Assembly (NCBI GenBank): GCA_963779805.1
Contig: CAVZZN010000007.1
Location: 248,001 to 312,000 of the forward strand
Origin: CAIWHR01 sp963779805
GTDB taxonomy: Bacteria > Pseudomonadota > Gammaproteobacteria > Burkholderiales > Casimicrobiaceae
Direction: 5' to 3'
DNA length: 64,000 bases
Shown: in pieces, positions 55,971 to 64,000 of the stretch
Layout: each line of letters opens with the position of its first letter
Position numbering within the stretch: the stretch's first letter is position 1
The notes under the pieces: model-generated
Told to the model about the DNA's origin: nothing
Database searches by the model: none
The model's input: only the letters and a program-made list of their open reading frames with translations
Translations under genes and position numbers: made by a program

Positions 55971-57664
55971 TTACCGCAACGACAGCGCGCGCGCGAGCAT
56001 GCCGCCCGACAGGTTGCGAACCCTGAAGCCGTTCTGCAGCAGGATGCGCGTTGCGTAGTAGGCGCGCTGCGCGGAACGGCAGATGACGAAGATCTCGCGG
56101 TCACGCGGCAGCTCATCCAGGCGCTTGCGCAGTTGCGGCAGCGGGATGTTTACGGCGCCTGGCGACGCACTCGACGACCAGTTCCACCGGCTGCCGAACG
56201 TCCAGCAGGAACGCTCCGTCGACGTCGCTCCAATGGGCGAGCGGCATGTCGCCGTGCAGAACGTCGGCTGCGACCATGCCGGCGAAGTTGACGGCATCCT
56301 TGGCACTGCCGAACTGCGGCGCGTAGCAGAGCTCCGCCGCCTCCAGGTCGTACACGGTCGCACCCATCTGGATCGCCACTGCGAGCGCGCTGATGCGCTT
56401 GTCCACCGCAGGGCCGTCGAGGCCGACCGCCTGAGCACCGAGCAGTCGCCCGTCGGATTTGCGGAACAGCACCTTCATCCCGATCATCTTCGCGCCCGGG
56501 TAGTAGCCGGCGTGCGAGTTCGGGAACAGGTAGACCTTCTCGTGATCCGTGTCGCCGAGCCGCTTCAGCGTCTTCTCGCTGGCGCCGGTCCACGCGGCCG
56601 CGCCGTTGAACAACCCGATGATCGAAGTGCCCTGCGCTCCGCGGAAGCGCGCCGTGCGTCCGGCGATCACGTCGGCTGCGATCCTTCCCTGCCGGTTCGC
56701 CGGCCCCGCCAGCGCCACCAGACTCCACTGGCCGGTCACCACATCCTTGACTTCGACCGCATCGCCGACGGCGAAGATGTCCGGATCGCTGGTGCGCATC
56801 TGCTCGTCGACGCGAATGCCGCCACGTTCGCCGATCGCCAGCCCCGCAGACTTGGCGAGCGCTGTGTCCGGCCGCACGCCGAGCGCCAGGATCACGAGGT
56901 CCGCCGGGTAGGCCTTGCCTGATTTCGTCTGCACTTCGACCGCGCCACCGTCGAGTGGCTTGAAGCCGGCGACACCGTCGCCGAGGGCGAGCTGCACGCC
57001 ATTTCTCTCCAGGTGCTCCTCGACCAGGCGTGCGAATTCGCGGTCCATCGGTGCGAGCACCTGGTCGAGCATCTCGACCAGCGTCACCTCGAACCCGGCG
57101 TGCACCAGGTTCTCCGCCGTCTCCAGGCCGATGAAGCCGCCGCCGATCACCACCGCGCGCCGCGCCGGCTTGACGAACTGCATCCCCGAGTAGTTGTACA
57201 GGCCCGCCAGGAACTCGGTGCCGCGCTGGATCCACTCGCGGATCGTGCGCACGTCGGGCACGGTCCGCACCTGGAAGATCCCCGGAAGGTCGATGCCGGG
57301 CAGTGGCGGCCGGACCGACACCGCACCAGGTGCGAGCACCAGCTTGTCGTACGTCTCCGTCGTGAGCTCGCCGGAGGTGACGTTGCGCAGCTGCACGGTC
57401 TTCGCCTTCGGATCGACGGCGATCGCTTCGCAATTGGTGCGTGCGTCGATCGCAAACAGCGCGCGGAACATCTCCACGCTGGCTCACCAGCAGGCTCGAT
57501 TCGTTCTCGATCACGCCAGAGATGTGGTACGGCAGCCCGCAGTTCGCGTACGACATGTACGGCCCACGTTCCACCATCACGATCTCGGCCTTCTCGTCCA
57601 GCCTGCGTAGACGCGCCGCGCACGACGCACCACCCGCAACGCCACCGACAATAACGGCTTTCAT
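55971..57664 (-). CDS. CoA-disulfide reductase-like flavoprotein with C-terminal rhodanese domain; two frameshifts
   Basis: About 564 residues. FAD-binding start MKAVIVGGVAGGASCAARLR; redox Cys in YMSYANCGLPYHISG as in CoA-disulfide/polysulfide reductases; NAD motif AVVIGGGFIGLETAENLVHA; C-terminal rhodanese domain with active-site Cys in EIFVICRSAQRAYYATRIL. Surplus bases near 57484 and 56160 break the frame; the length of 3n+2 agrees. Such fusions reduce persulfide, polysulfide or CoA-persulfide with NAD(P)H. First gene of the four-gene sulP operon, with GAGGAAG before the ATG. Confidence 0.87.
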
Positions 57665-57740
57665 GTTCTTCCTCTCAACCGCCAGCCTCGCCGCCTGGTC
57701 GGCGACCGCTTGGCGAATCACAACACTGCGGCCTCATCAC

Positions 57741-57990
57741 TCACCGCCACGTCACGTCCAGCGGCTTGCGCACCGGGATCCGCCCGAAGTTCTCAGCGGG
57801 GTATCCGAGCAGGATCGTTCCGTACGACACGGTGCCTTCCGGCAGCCCGAGCATCTTCATCAACGGCGGATAGGCCTGCGCGGCCGTGTTGATGCCGCCG
57901 CTCCAGCTGCTGCCTTCCTCGACTTGTAGGCCATGCTCGATGCGGCGTTCATGTCAGTGTTCGTCTCGCGTCCGAACGCTCCCGCACCGT
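57741..57990 (-). pseudogene. Nitroreductase-family fragment, C-terminal part
   Basis: The end of the region reads GGINTAAQAYPPLMKMLGLP, then YGTILLGYPAENFGRIPVRK and a stop at 57741, resembling the C-terminus of nitroreductase-like flavoproteins. No N-terminal part exists: the neighbouring enoyl-CoA hydratase stop is at 57991. A frame break is likely near 57930. A truncated remnant. Confidence 0.6.
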
Positions 57991-58851
57991 TCAGAAATCG
58001 GGGTCAGGGAACGTGGGCTCACGATCTTCGTTGAAGGCGCGGATGCCCTCGACGCGATCCGGATGAACTACTGAGCGCCAGTGCGCTTCCATCATGATGG
58101 CGACGGCCTGTTCGATCGGCTCGCCCTCGCCCATGAGCACCGCCCGCTTGACCGCCTGGACCGCTGTCGGCGAGTTGCTCGCAATCTGCTCCGCGATGCG
58201 CAGCACCGCATTCATCAATTCGCTGCGCGGATGCAGTTCATTGACCATGCCGAGCCGGTGCGCCTCCTCTGCGGTGATTGGCTCCCCGGTCATCAGCATC
58301 TGCAGGGCTCGGCCCAGAGGCAGCAGGCGTGGCAGCAGCACCGGCGAACCACCGCCGGCGGACAGACCGACCATCGCTTCCGGCTGGCCGAACATGGCAT
58401 CGTCGGACGCGACAATGAAGTCGCAACTGATGGCGATCTCGCAGCCACCGCCGTAGGCCAACCCGTGCACCGCTGCGATGACCGGCCGGCGCAGCTGCCG
58501 CAACGTGTAGAGCAGGCGGTCGAAGACCTGGCGCTGCCGCAGCCATTCTTCCTTGGTCATGCTCTTGCGCTGGCGCAGGTCGCCGCCCACAGAGAAGGCG
58601 CGGTCGCCGGCTCCGGTGATGATTGCCACTCGCACGGTGGCACGCGCCGCGATCGTCTCGAGTACCTCGATCAGGCTCGCCGCCAGTTCGGTGGTGATCG
58701 CGTTGTCGGCATGGGGCCGGTTGAGCGTGACCACTGCCACGCGCCCGCCAGAAAGGTAGTCGACCAGCACAGACGGGTCGGGCTCGGGGGCCTCGATCGG
58801 CGTGCGGTAGCCGATCCGCTGCATGCGGGTCGGTGCTTGTTCAGCGTTCAT
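57991..58851 (-). CDS. Enoyl-CoA hydratase/isomerase family protein
   Basis: 286 residues. Crotonase-fold oxyanion-hole motifs: GDRAFSVGGDLRQ and AAVHGLAYGGGCEIAISCDF, with MFGQPEAMVGLSAGGGSPVL. The residue after LSAGGG differs from the usual catalytic Glu positions, so hydratase, isomerase or another crotonase reaction is possible. It follows the DszB-like gene by about 100 bp in the same direction, so a shared catabolic pathway through CoA thioesters is plausible. Confidence 0.87.
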   Translation of the reverse strand: MNAEQAPTRMQRIGYRTPIEAPEPDPSVLVDYLSGGRVAVVTLNRPHADNAITTELAASLIEVLETIAARATVRVAIITGAGDRAFSVGGDLRQRKSMTKEEWLRQRQVFDRLLYTLRQLRRPVIAAVHGLAYGGGCEIAISCDFIVASDDAMFGQPEAMVGLSAGGGSPVLLPRLLPLGRALQMLMTGEPITAEEAHRLGMVNELHPRSELMNAVLRIAEQIASNSPTAVQAVKRAVLMGEGEPIEQAVAIMMEAHWRSVVHPDRVEGIRAFNEDREPTFPDPDF

Positions 58852-58955
58852 CTCGGGATTCCTTGTTTGCTCGACGGGCGCTGGGGAGGAAGGCTGCCGC
58901 TGCAGCCTTCCCTGCGCATCCACGCGCCAACGGTTCCACGGGGCCCAGTGCAGGC

Positions 58956-60107
58956 TCAGCCCATCCGCAGCGACGTCGACTCCGGAAGCTTGTCGCCCGT
59001 CTTCTTCTTCCACTGCGCTTCGAGCAGCTCCTTGGCCGCTGTCTCGAGGAACTCGGGCGCGGCCCACTTCTGCACGTCGAAGTCGTTCTTGATGTAGCCG
59101 TGCTTCAGCATGAAGTCCTTGCCAATCTCGACCGAGGCCAGGTTCTGCGGTGACAGATTGGGCACCATGTCGATGGGCAGGATGCCGCGATAGGTGTCCT
59201 CGACGTCGAGGTAGAACGTCTGCTTGTCGAGAATCGCGGCCGCCGCGTGCTTGTGCTCGTTGGCCCAGCGACCGACCTTGATCATGCCCTTCATGAAGGT
59301 GACGACGAGCTCGGGGTGCTGCTCGGCCATCACGTCGGTGCAGGTGATGGCGGCAGGAATGTTGGCGACTTGCAGCGTCCAGTCCGGATAGCGCGACAGA
59401 TCCTCGATCGCCTTGAACTTGCCGGTGGCCTCCTGCAGATGCTGGAACGGGCCGGTCTGCGTATAGATCGCGTCGACCAGACCCTTCTCGAGCGCGGTCT
59501 CGAGCGGCCGGAAGGCGAGGTCGCGCTTGTGGTCGCGCTTGAGCCACAGTTCGGAGGCGTTGTCCATCGGCGCCAACATCTCGGGCTTGTCGTACCAGTC
59601 GTCCGGATACGGGAACTCGACGATCTCGACGTCCTTCATCGTCATGTCGTTCAGGCGCAGCATCAGCTCGATGCCCTGGTGTTCCTGGATGCGCCACCAG
59701 TCGTTCTTGATGCTGTTCAGGCTCTTGGACAGGCCGATCTTCTTGCCCTTCAGGTCCTTCATCCGGTAGATGTCGTCACGTGCCCGCACCATCATGCAGC
59801 CGCCTTCCCGCGGTGCGTGCGTCACGCCCAGCAGCCGCGTGCGTCGCAGGTCCGCCTGCACGTGGATGGGCGGGAACAACCCGCCGAAGCGGATCAGGTT
59901 GTCCATGTTGTGGATGTAGTGCGGGTACCAGTTGTTCTCGCGCCTCGAGCGCAGGAAGCCGTAGGTCACCCCGATCTTCTTGTACTCCTCGCGGGTCCAG
60001 CCCAGTTCCTGGTCGACGTTGCTCGCCGAGACCAGCGGGCAGTTGGTGTAGTAGACCTCCTTCCAGTTCAGAGGCACGCAGTCGGATGTACGTTGTGTGG
60101 TTGCCAT
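58956..60107 (-). CDS. DszB-like sulfinate desulfinase (cytoplasmic NMT1/SBP-fold enzyme)
   Basis: 383 residues, close to DszB (365). Although the fold is that of ABC substrate-binding proteins, there is no signal peptide. The DszB catalytic residues have counterparts: Cys23 in VYYTNCPLVSAS (DszB Cys27), His63 in WYPHYIHNMD (His60) and Arg73 in LIRFGGLFPP (Arg70). The H-to-R spacing is identical, and the W-x-APEFL motif recurs near the C-terminus (KWAAPEFLETA). DszB hydrolyses 2-(2-hydroxyphenyl)benzenesulfinate to the phenol and sulfite. The substrate here is unknown. Its promoter region is shared with the divergent AraC-type regulator. Confidence 0.75.
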   Translation of the reverse strand: MATTQRTSDCVPLNWKEVYYTNCPLVSASNVDQELGWTREEYKKIGVTYGFLRSRRENNWYPHYIHNMDNLIRFGGLFPPIHVQADLRRTRLLGVTHAPREGGCMMVRARDDIYRMKDLKGKKIGLSKSLNSIKNDWWRIQEHQGIELMLRLNDMTMKDVEIVEFPYPDDWYDKPEMLAPMDNASELWLKRDHKRDLAFRPLETALEKGLVDAIYTQTGPFQHLQEATGKFKAIEDLSRYPDWTLQVANIPAAITCTDVMAEQHPELVVTFMKGMIKVGRWANEHKHAAAAILDKQTFYLDVEDTYRGILPIDMVPNLSPQNLASVEIGKDFMLKHGYIKNDFDVQKWAAPEFLETAAKELLEAQWKKKTGDKLPESTSLRMG

Positions 60108-60290
60108 GTTTAGTCCTTCTCTTGTGAGATCTCCGGGGGAACAGGCGCAAACCGGAGCGCCCGACGCGCCTTGCTGTTCATTCGTCTTGCTCGTCGTCCA
60201 GTTCGCCATGCGCTTGTCGGAGGCGTCCGGATTCAACGCGCTCATACCAGTGGGGCAAGCTGAATTGTCAGGCCGACGACCATCCGGGGC

Positions 60291-60319
60291 TTGACATTTT
60301 GGGACGTCTTCCGGACAGT
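60291..60319 (+). promoter_or_regulatory. Possible promoter of the AraC-type regulator
   Basis: A perfect -35 TTGACA (60291-60296) is followed 17 bp later by a weak -10 (GACAGT). TGTCA (60256-60260) and TGACA (60292-60296) form a small inverted pair in the divergent region and may be part of a regulator site. Confidence 0.3.
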
Positions 60320-60341
60320 TCAGGACAAGCCCTTGGAGCTC

Positions 60342-61449
60342 ATGCCAATCAAGTCAAACAAGCGCCCGTCGCCTGCCCGCCGCGTCACTGCAGTCCGCAG
60401 AGCGGCCGGCGACACCATGGTTCGGATCGGTGCCACGATCGGGTTGCCCGCCGCCCTGCAGAGTCTCGGCGCCAACACGGCACAGCTTCTGTCCGAGGTG
60501 GGCGTCGATCTCTCGCTGTTCGACAGCCCGGACAACCTGCTTTCGTACTCCGCGCGTGGCCGTCTGCTGGAACACTGTGTCGCGAGGACGGGCTGCGAGC
60601 ACCTTGGACTGCTGGTCGGCCAGCGAGGCAGCCTGCAGTCTCTCGGCCTGGTGGGCTCGCTCGTCAAGTACTCCCCCGACGTCGGAACAGCGCTGCGCAG
60701 CCTGGTTCGCTTCTTCCACCATCAAACTCGTGGTGCGAACGCGACTCTCACCGTCGACGGCCAGCTTGCCTACTTTGGCTACGAGGTGCGTCAGCCGGGG
60801 AACCCCGGGACGGCCCAGGTGGTGGATGGCGCCCTTGCCGTGATGCTCAACATCATGCAGTCCCTTTGCGGGCCGGGCTGGCAACCCAGCCAGGTCACCT
60901 TTGCTCACCGCAAGCCGGATGACGTCGAGCCGTTCCGTCGTATTTTCCATGCTCCGCTGCGCTTCGACGCCGAGCAGAACGCTCTCGTGTTTCTCGCCGA
61001 TTGGCTGACCTACCGTCTCCCGGCCGATGATCCGGAACTGCGCCGACAACTGACGGAGCACGTCAAGGCCATCGAGGCACATCACCGGGAACTCGTTCGC
61101 GGAACAGGTGCGCAGCGTGCTGCGCACGGCTCTGCTGACGGACCGCGCCGACGCCGATCACATTGCGTCGCTGTTCTCGATACACCGCCGAACGCTGAAC
61201 CGCCGCCTGAATGGGGACGGCATAAGCTTCAAGGATCTGGTCGAAGAGGAACGCTATGGAATTGCCCGGCAGGCGCTCGTTGACACCGATCTGCAAGTCG
61301 GTGACGTCGCGGCATTGCTCGGCTATGCCGACGCAAGTGCCTTCACGCGCGCGTTTCGTCGCTGGAGCGGAGCCGCGCCGGCTGAATGGCGGTCAGACGC
61401 GCGACGCGGGTCGCATCGCAAGGTATCGGGCCGGGCGGCTGGGCGCTAA
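60342..61449 (+). CDS. AraC-family transcriptional regulator (OruR/ArgR-like); one frameshift
   Basis: About 368 residues. The ATG at 60342 has GGAG upstream. N-terminal arabinose-binding-like domain (about 30-215, TIGLPAALQSLGANTAQLLS) and C-terminal double helix-turn-helix (SLFSIHRRTLNRRLNGDGIS, VGDVAALLGYADASAFTRAF). One surplus base near 61104 breaks the frame (expected ELVREQVRSVLRTALL). It is divergent from the DszB-like gene and is its likely activator, with the inducer probably a pathway compound. Confidence 0.85.
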
Positions 61450-61561
61450 CAGAGTCTATGCGTTCGCCAGCGCTTGATGACCGCGGTTGGGCGGCAGATG
61501 CTTTGTTTCTCGGGCGCGTTTCGATAGTCCTCAATAGACCGCGATAGATCTCTAAAGACCC

Positions 61562-63247
61562 CTACTCCCACTCGATGGTCGCGGGCGGCTTGCCGGAAAT
61601 GTCGTACACGACGCGATTGATCCCGCGCACCTCGTTGGTGATGCGGCTCGAGACCTTCGCGAGCAGCTCGTGCGGCAGCGGTGCCCAGTGCGCAGTCATG
61701 AAGTCGGTCGTCTGCACGGCGCGCAGCGCCACGACGTGATCGTAGGTACGTCCGTCGCCCATCACGCCCACCGCGCGCACCGGCAGGAACACCACGAACG
61801 CCTGGGCGACGAGGTCGTACCAGCTCCTGCCGCTTTCCGGCATCGACCGCGAGCCGAAGCTCGTCGATGAAGATGGCGTCGGCGCGCCGGAGCAGCTCGG
61901 CGTGCTCGCGCGTCACGGCGCCGAGGATGCGAACGCCCAGACCGGGACCGGGGAACGGATGCCGGAACACCATCTCGCGCGGCAAGCCGAGCTCCAGCCC
62001 GAGCACACGGACCTCGTCCTTGAAGAGCTCGCGCAGAGGCTCGAGCAGCTTGAGGTGCAGCGTCTCCGGCAGGCCGCCGACGTTGTGGTGCGACTTGATC
62101 GTGTGCGCCTTCTTGGTCTTGCCTCCCGCGGACTCGATCACGTCGGGATAGATCGTGCCCTGCGCGAGCCACTTCGCGGCGGCGCCGCGTCGCAGCAAGG
62201 CGCTCGGCCTCGCGCTGGAAGACGTGCACGAACTCGCGGCCGATGATCTTGCGCTTCTCCTCCGGATCGGACACGCCGGCGAGCTCGCGCATGAAGATCT
62301 CGGACGCGTCGACGTGCACCACGCGCACGCCGAGGTTGCGCTCGAAAGTGTCGAGCACCTGCTCGGCCTCGCCGAGGCGCAGCAGGCCGTGATCGACGAA
62401 CACGCACGTGAGCCGCTCGCCGATCGCCTCGTGGATCAGCGCCGCAGCGACCGAGGAATCCACGCCCCCGGATAAGCCGAGGATGACGTTGTCGTCGCCG
62501 ACCTGCGCGCGGATCGAGGCGATCGCCTCGCTGCGGTAGTCGTGCATGTTCCAATCGTGACCGCAGCCGCAGATCTCGTGCGCGAAGCGCGAGAGGATCG
62601 CCGCGCCCTGGCGCGTGTGCGTCACCTCCGGATGGAACTGGATCGCGTAGAAGCCGCGCCCTTCGTCGGCCATCGCGGCGATCGCGCAGGCTTCGTTGCT
62701 GCCGATCACCTTGAAGCCGGGCGGCAGGGCGGTGACCTTGTCGCCGTGACTCATCCACACGTCGAGCAGCCCATGCTGCTGCGGCATTCGTGCGATCCTG
62801 GATGTCGCGAAAGAGGCGCGAGTGGCCGCGCGCGCGCACTTCCGCGTAGCCGAACTCGCGGATGTGACCGGTCTCCACGGCGCCCCCGAGCTGCGCCGCC
62901 ATCGTCTGCATGCCGTAGCAGATGCCGAGCACCGGAACGCCGAGCGTCCAGACGGCGCCGGGCGCGCGCGGCGTGTCGCCTTCGACCACGCTGCTGGGTC
63001 CGCCCGACAGGATGATCCCGCGCGGTGCAAAGGCGCGGATGAAGTCGTCGCCGACGTCGTACGCATGGATCTCGCAGTAGACGTTGGTCTCGCGCAGGCG
63101 TCGGGCGATGAGCTGCGTGACCTGCGAGCCGAAGTCGAGGATCAGGATCTTCGAGTGCGACGGCGCGGCGATGGCGCCCGGGTCGAGTGCGGGCGAGGGC
63201 TCGGCGGAATGCGCGTGTGGGGCAGCCACGGTGGGCAGATCGTTCAT
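61562..63247 (-). CDS. guaA: GMP synthase (glutamine-hydrolysing); three frameshifts
   Basis: About 561 residues from the ATG at 63247. Amidotransferase domain: ILILDFGSQVTQLIARRLRE, nucleophile Cys in VLGICYGMQTMA, His-Glu in AIQFHPEVTHT. ATP-pyrophosphatase P-loop LGLSGGVDSSVAAALIH, and the family C-terminus GKPPATIEWE. Surplus bases near 62787, 62186 and 61840 break the frame. As GuaA is the only route from XMP to GMP, these are most probably sequence errors. An N-terminal extension (about 30 residues) precedes the family core. It lies 65 bp after guaB. Confidence 0.93.
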
Positions 63248-63312
63248 GCGAACCAGTTGGTCGGTGCGTTGCGTCCGGCGCGGGCGCCCCGGACACACGC
63301 GCAGGAGTCGGG

Positions 63313-63999
63313 CTATTCGACGCGGTAGTTGGGCGCTTCCTTCACGATCTGCACGTCGTGCACGTGCGACTCGCGCACGCCGGCGCTGGTGATCTCGACG
63401 AACTCGGTGCGCATGCGCAGATCGTCGATGCCCGAGCAGCCGCAGTAGCCCATCGCCGCGCGCAGGCCGCCCATGAGCTGATGGATCACCGCGACCAGCG
63501 GCCCCTTGTACGGCACGCGCCCCTCGATGCCTTCCGGCACGAGCTTCTCCGCTGCGCCCTCGCCCTCGGCGTCCTGGAAGTAACGATCGGAGCTTCCCTG
63601 CTGCATCGCGCCCAGCGAGCCCATGCCGCGGTAGCTCTTGTACGAGCGCCCCTGATAGAGCTCGATCTCGCCGGGCGATTCCTCGGTGCCCGCGAAGATG
63701 CTCCCCAGCATGACGCACGACGCGCCCGCCGCGATGGCCTTGGCGATGTCGCCCGAATAGCGAATGCCGCCGTCGGCGACCGCCGGCACGCCGATTTCCG
63801 CGATGCCTTCGAGCGCGTTCTGGATGGCCGTGATCTGCGGAACGCCGACACCGGCCACGATGCGCGTCGTGCAGATCGAGCCCGGGCCGATGCCGACCTT
63901 CACCGCATCGGCGCCGTAATCGGCAAGCGCGCGCGCCCCCGTAGCGGTGGCGACGTTGCCCCCGATCACCTGCACCGTCGGAAAGCGCTTCTTGATCCA
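63313..63999 (-). CDS. guaB: Inosine-5'-monophosphate dehydrogenase, C-terminal half (continues past the window edge)
   Basis: 229 codons including the stop are present; the N-terminus lies beyond 64000. The catalytic Cys loop KVGIGPGSICTTRIVAG, ADGGIRYSGDIAKAIAAGAS, the phosphate-binding LGSIFAGTEESPGE and flap YKSYRGMGSLGAMQQGS are diagnostic. It oxidises IMP to XMP, which GuaA then aminates. Confidence 0.95.
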   Translation of the reverse strand, partial: WIKKRFPTVQVIGGNVATATGARALADYGADAVKVGIGPGSICTTRIVAGVGVPQITAIQNALEGIAEIGVPAVADGGIRYSGDIAKAIAAGASCVMLGSIFAGTEESPGEIELYQGRSYKSYRGMGSLGAMQQGSSDRYFQDAEGEGAAEKLVPEGIEGRVPYKGPLVAVIHQLMGGLRAAMGYCGCSGIDDLRMRTEFVEITSAGVRESHVHDVQIVKEAPNYRVE

Positions 64000-64000
64000 C

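Noticed and set aside
58956..60107. Periplasmic ABC substrate-binding protein
   Set aside because: No signal peptide, no permease or ATPase gene nearby, and DszB catalytic residues are conserved.
53179..61577. Attachment-site duplication flanking a guaA island
   Set aside because: The only shared string found with the guaA 3' end is the 8-mer ACTCGATG (53179-53186 and 61570-61577), which is too short to be meaningful.
1..64000. tRNA, rRNA, riboswitches, integrases, insertion sequences
   Set aside because: Looked for by eye on both strands and none could be supported; a covariance-model search would be needed to exclude small RNAs.

Overview
The window is strongly G+C-rich and looks like a betaproteobacterial (probably Burkholderiales-like) chromosome segment. 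The main evidence is the unbroken envelope and translation block rpsB-tsf-pyrH-frr-uppS-cdsA-dxr-rseP-bamA-skp-lpxD-fabZ-lpxA-lpxB-rnhB (33.4-47.9 kb, minus strand), a guaB-guaA end, and an ImuA/ImuB/DnaE2 mutagenesis cassette. I see no rRNA, tRNA, CRISPR array, integrase or transposase.

Layout. 0-12 kb: an SOS mutagenesis cassette. lexA-imuA-imuB is separated from dnaE2 by a minus-strand operon (M14 carboxypeptidase, MFS transporter, cytochrome b, SUOX-type molybdoenzyme) plus a small cysteine-cluster protein. The same unusual operator, ACCGTAT-N4-ATACGG, precedes both lexA and dnaE2. 12-13.7 kb: an orphan LuxR-type regulator, a DUF1059 protein and a damaged XdhC-like gene. 13.8-25.7 kb: a periplasmic quinoprotein locus with a PQQ alcohol dehydrogenase, a diheme cytochrome, a second PQQ-type propeller protein, a YVTN propeller, a metallo-beta-lactamase-fold protein, two TonB-dependent receptors, a cytochrome b561 and an ankyrin protein. 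25.8-33.4 kb: a minus-strand sulfolactate operon (suyA, suyB, ABC importer, a PLP lyase, slcC-like and comC-like dehydrogenases). It should interconvert sulfolactate stereoisomers and split (R)-sulfolactate into pyruvate and sulfite. 33.4-52.6 kb: core housekeeping genes, then ygfZ, DUF4936, NRDE, GNAT, ldcA, tadA and ridA. 52.7-61.5 kb: an accessory block between the tadA group and the 3' end of guaA. It holds truncated gene remnants (SNF2 helicase, carbonic anhydrase, nitroreductase), a CoA-disulfide-reductase/rhodanese, a SulP transporter, an enoyl-CoA hydratase, a DszB-like desulfinase and an AraC-type regulator. 61.5-64 kb: guaA and the 3' part of guaB.

Sequence quality. About 40 frame breaks are visible, nearly all single-base insertions in G/C-rich positions. 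They hit genes that should be functional (guaA has three, dnaE2 three, sulP one), so most are probably sequencing or assembly errors. They are very unevenly spread: the 19 kb from rnhB to ridA contains none. Frame-broken genes are given as one feature spanning the whole gene, with the break positions stated.

How the parts connect. Three separate loci concern organosulfur or sulfur redox chemistry: the suy operon, the DszB-like/CoADR-rhodanese/SulP block and a SUOX-family oxidase. The strongest candidates for something little described are (i) the shared non-canonical LexA operator with a matching change in the LexA recognition helix, (ii) the sulfolactate operon carrying an ABC importer and an embedded PLP lyase, and (iii) a catalytically complete DszB-like enzyme in an accessory region next to guaA.
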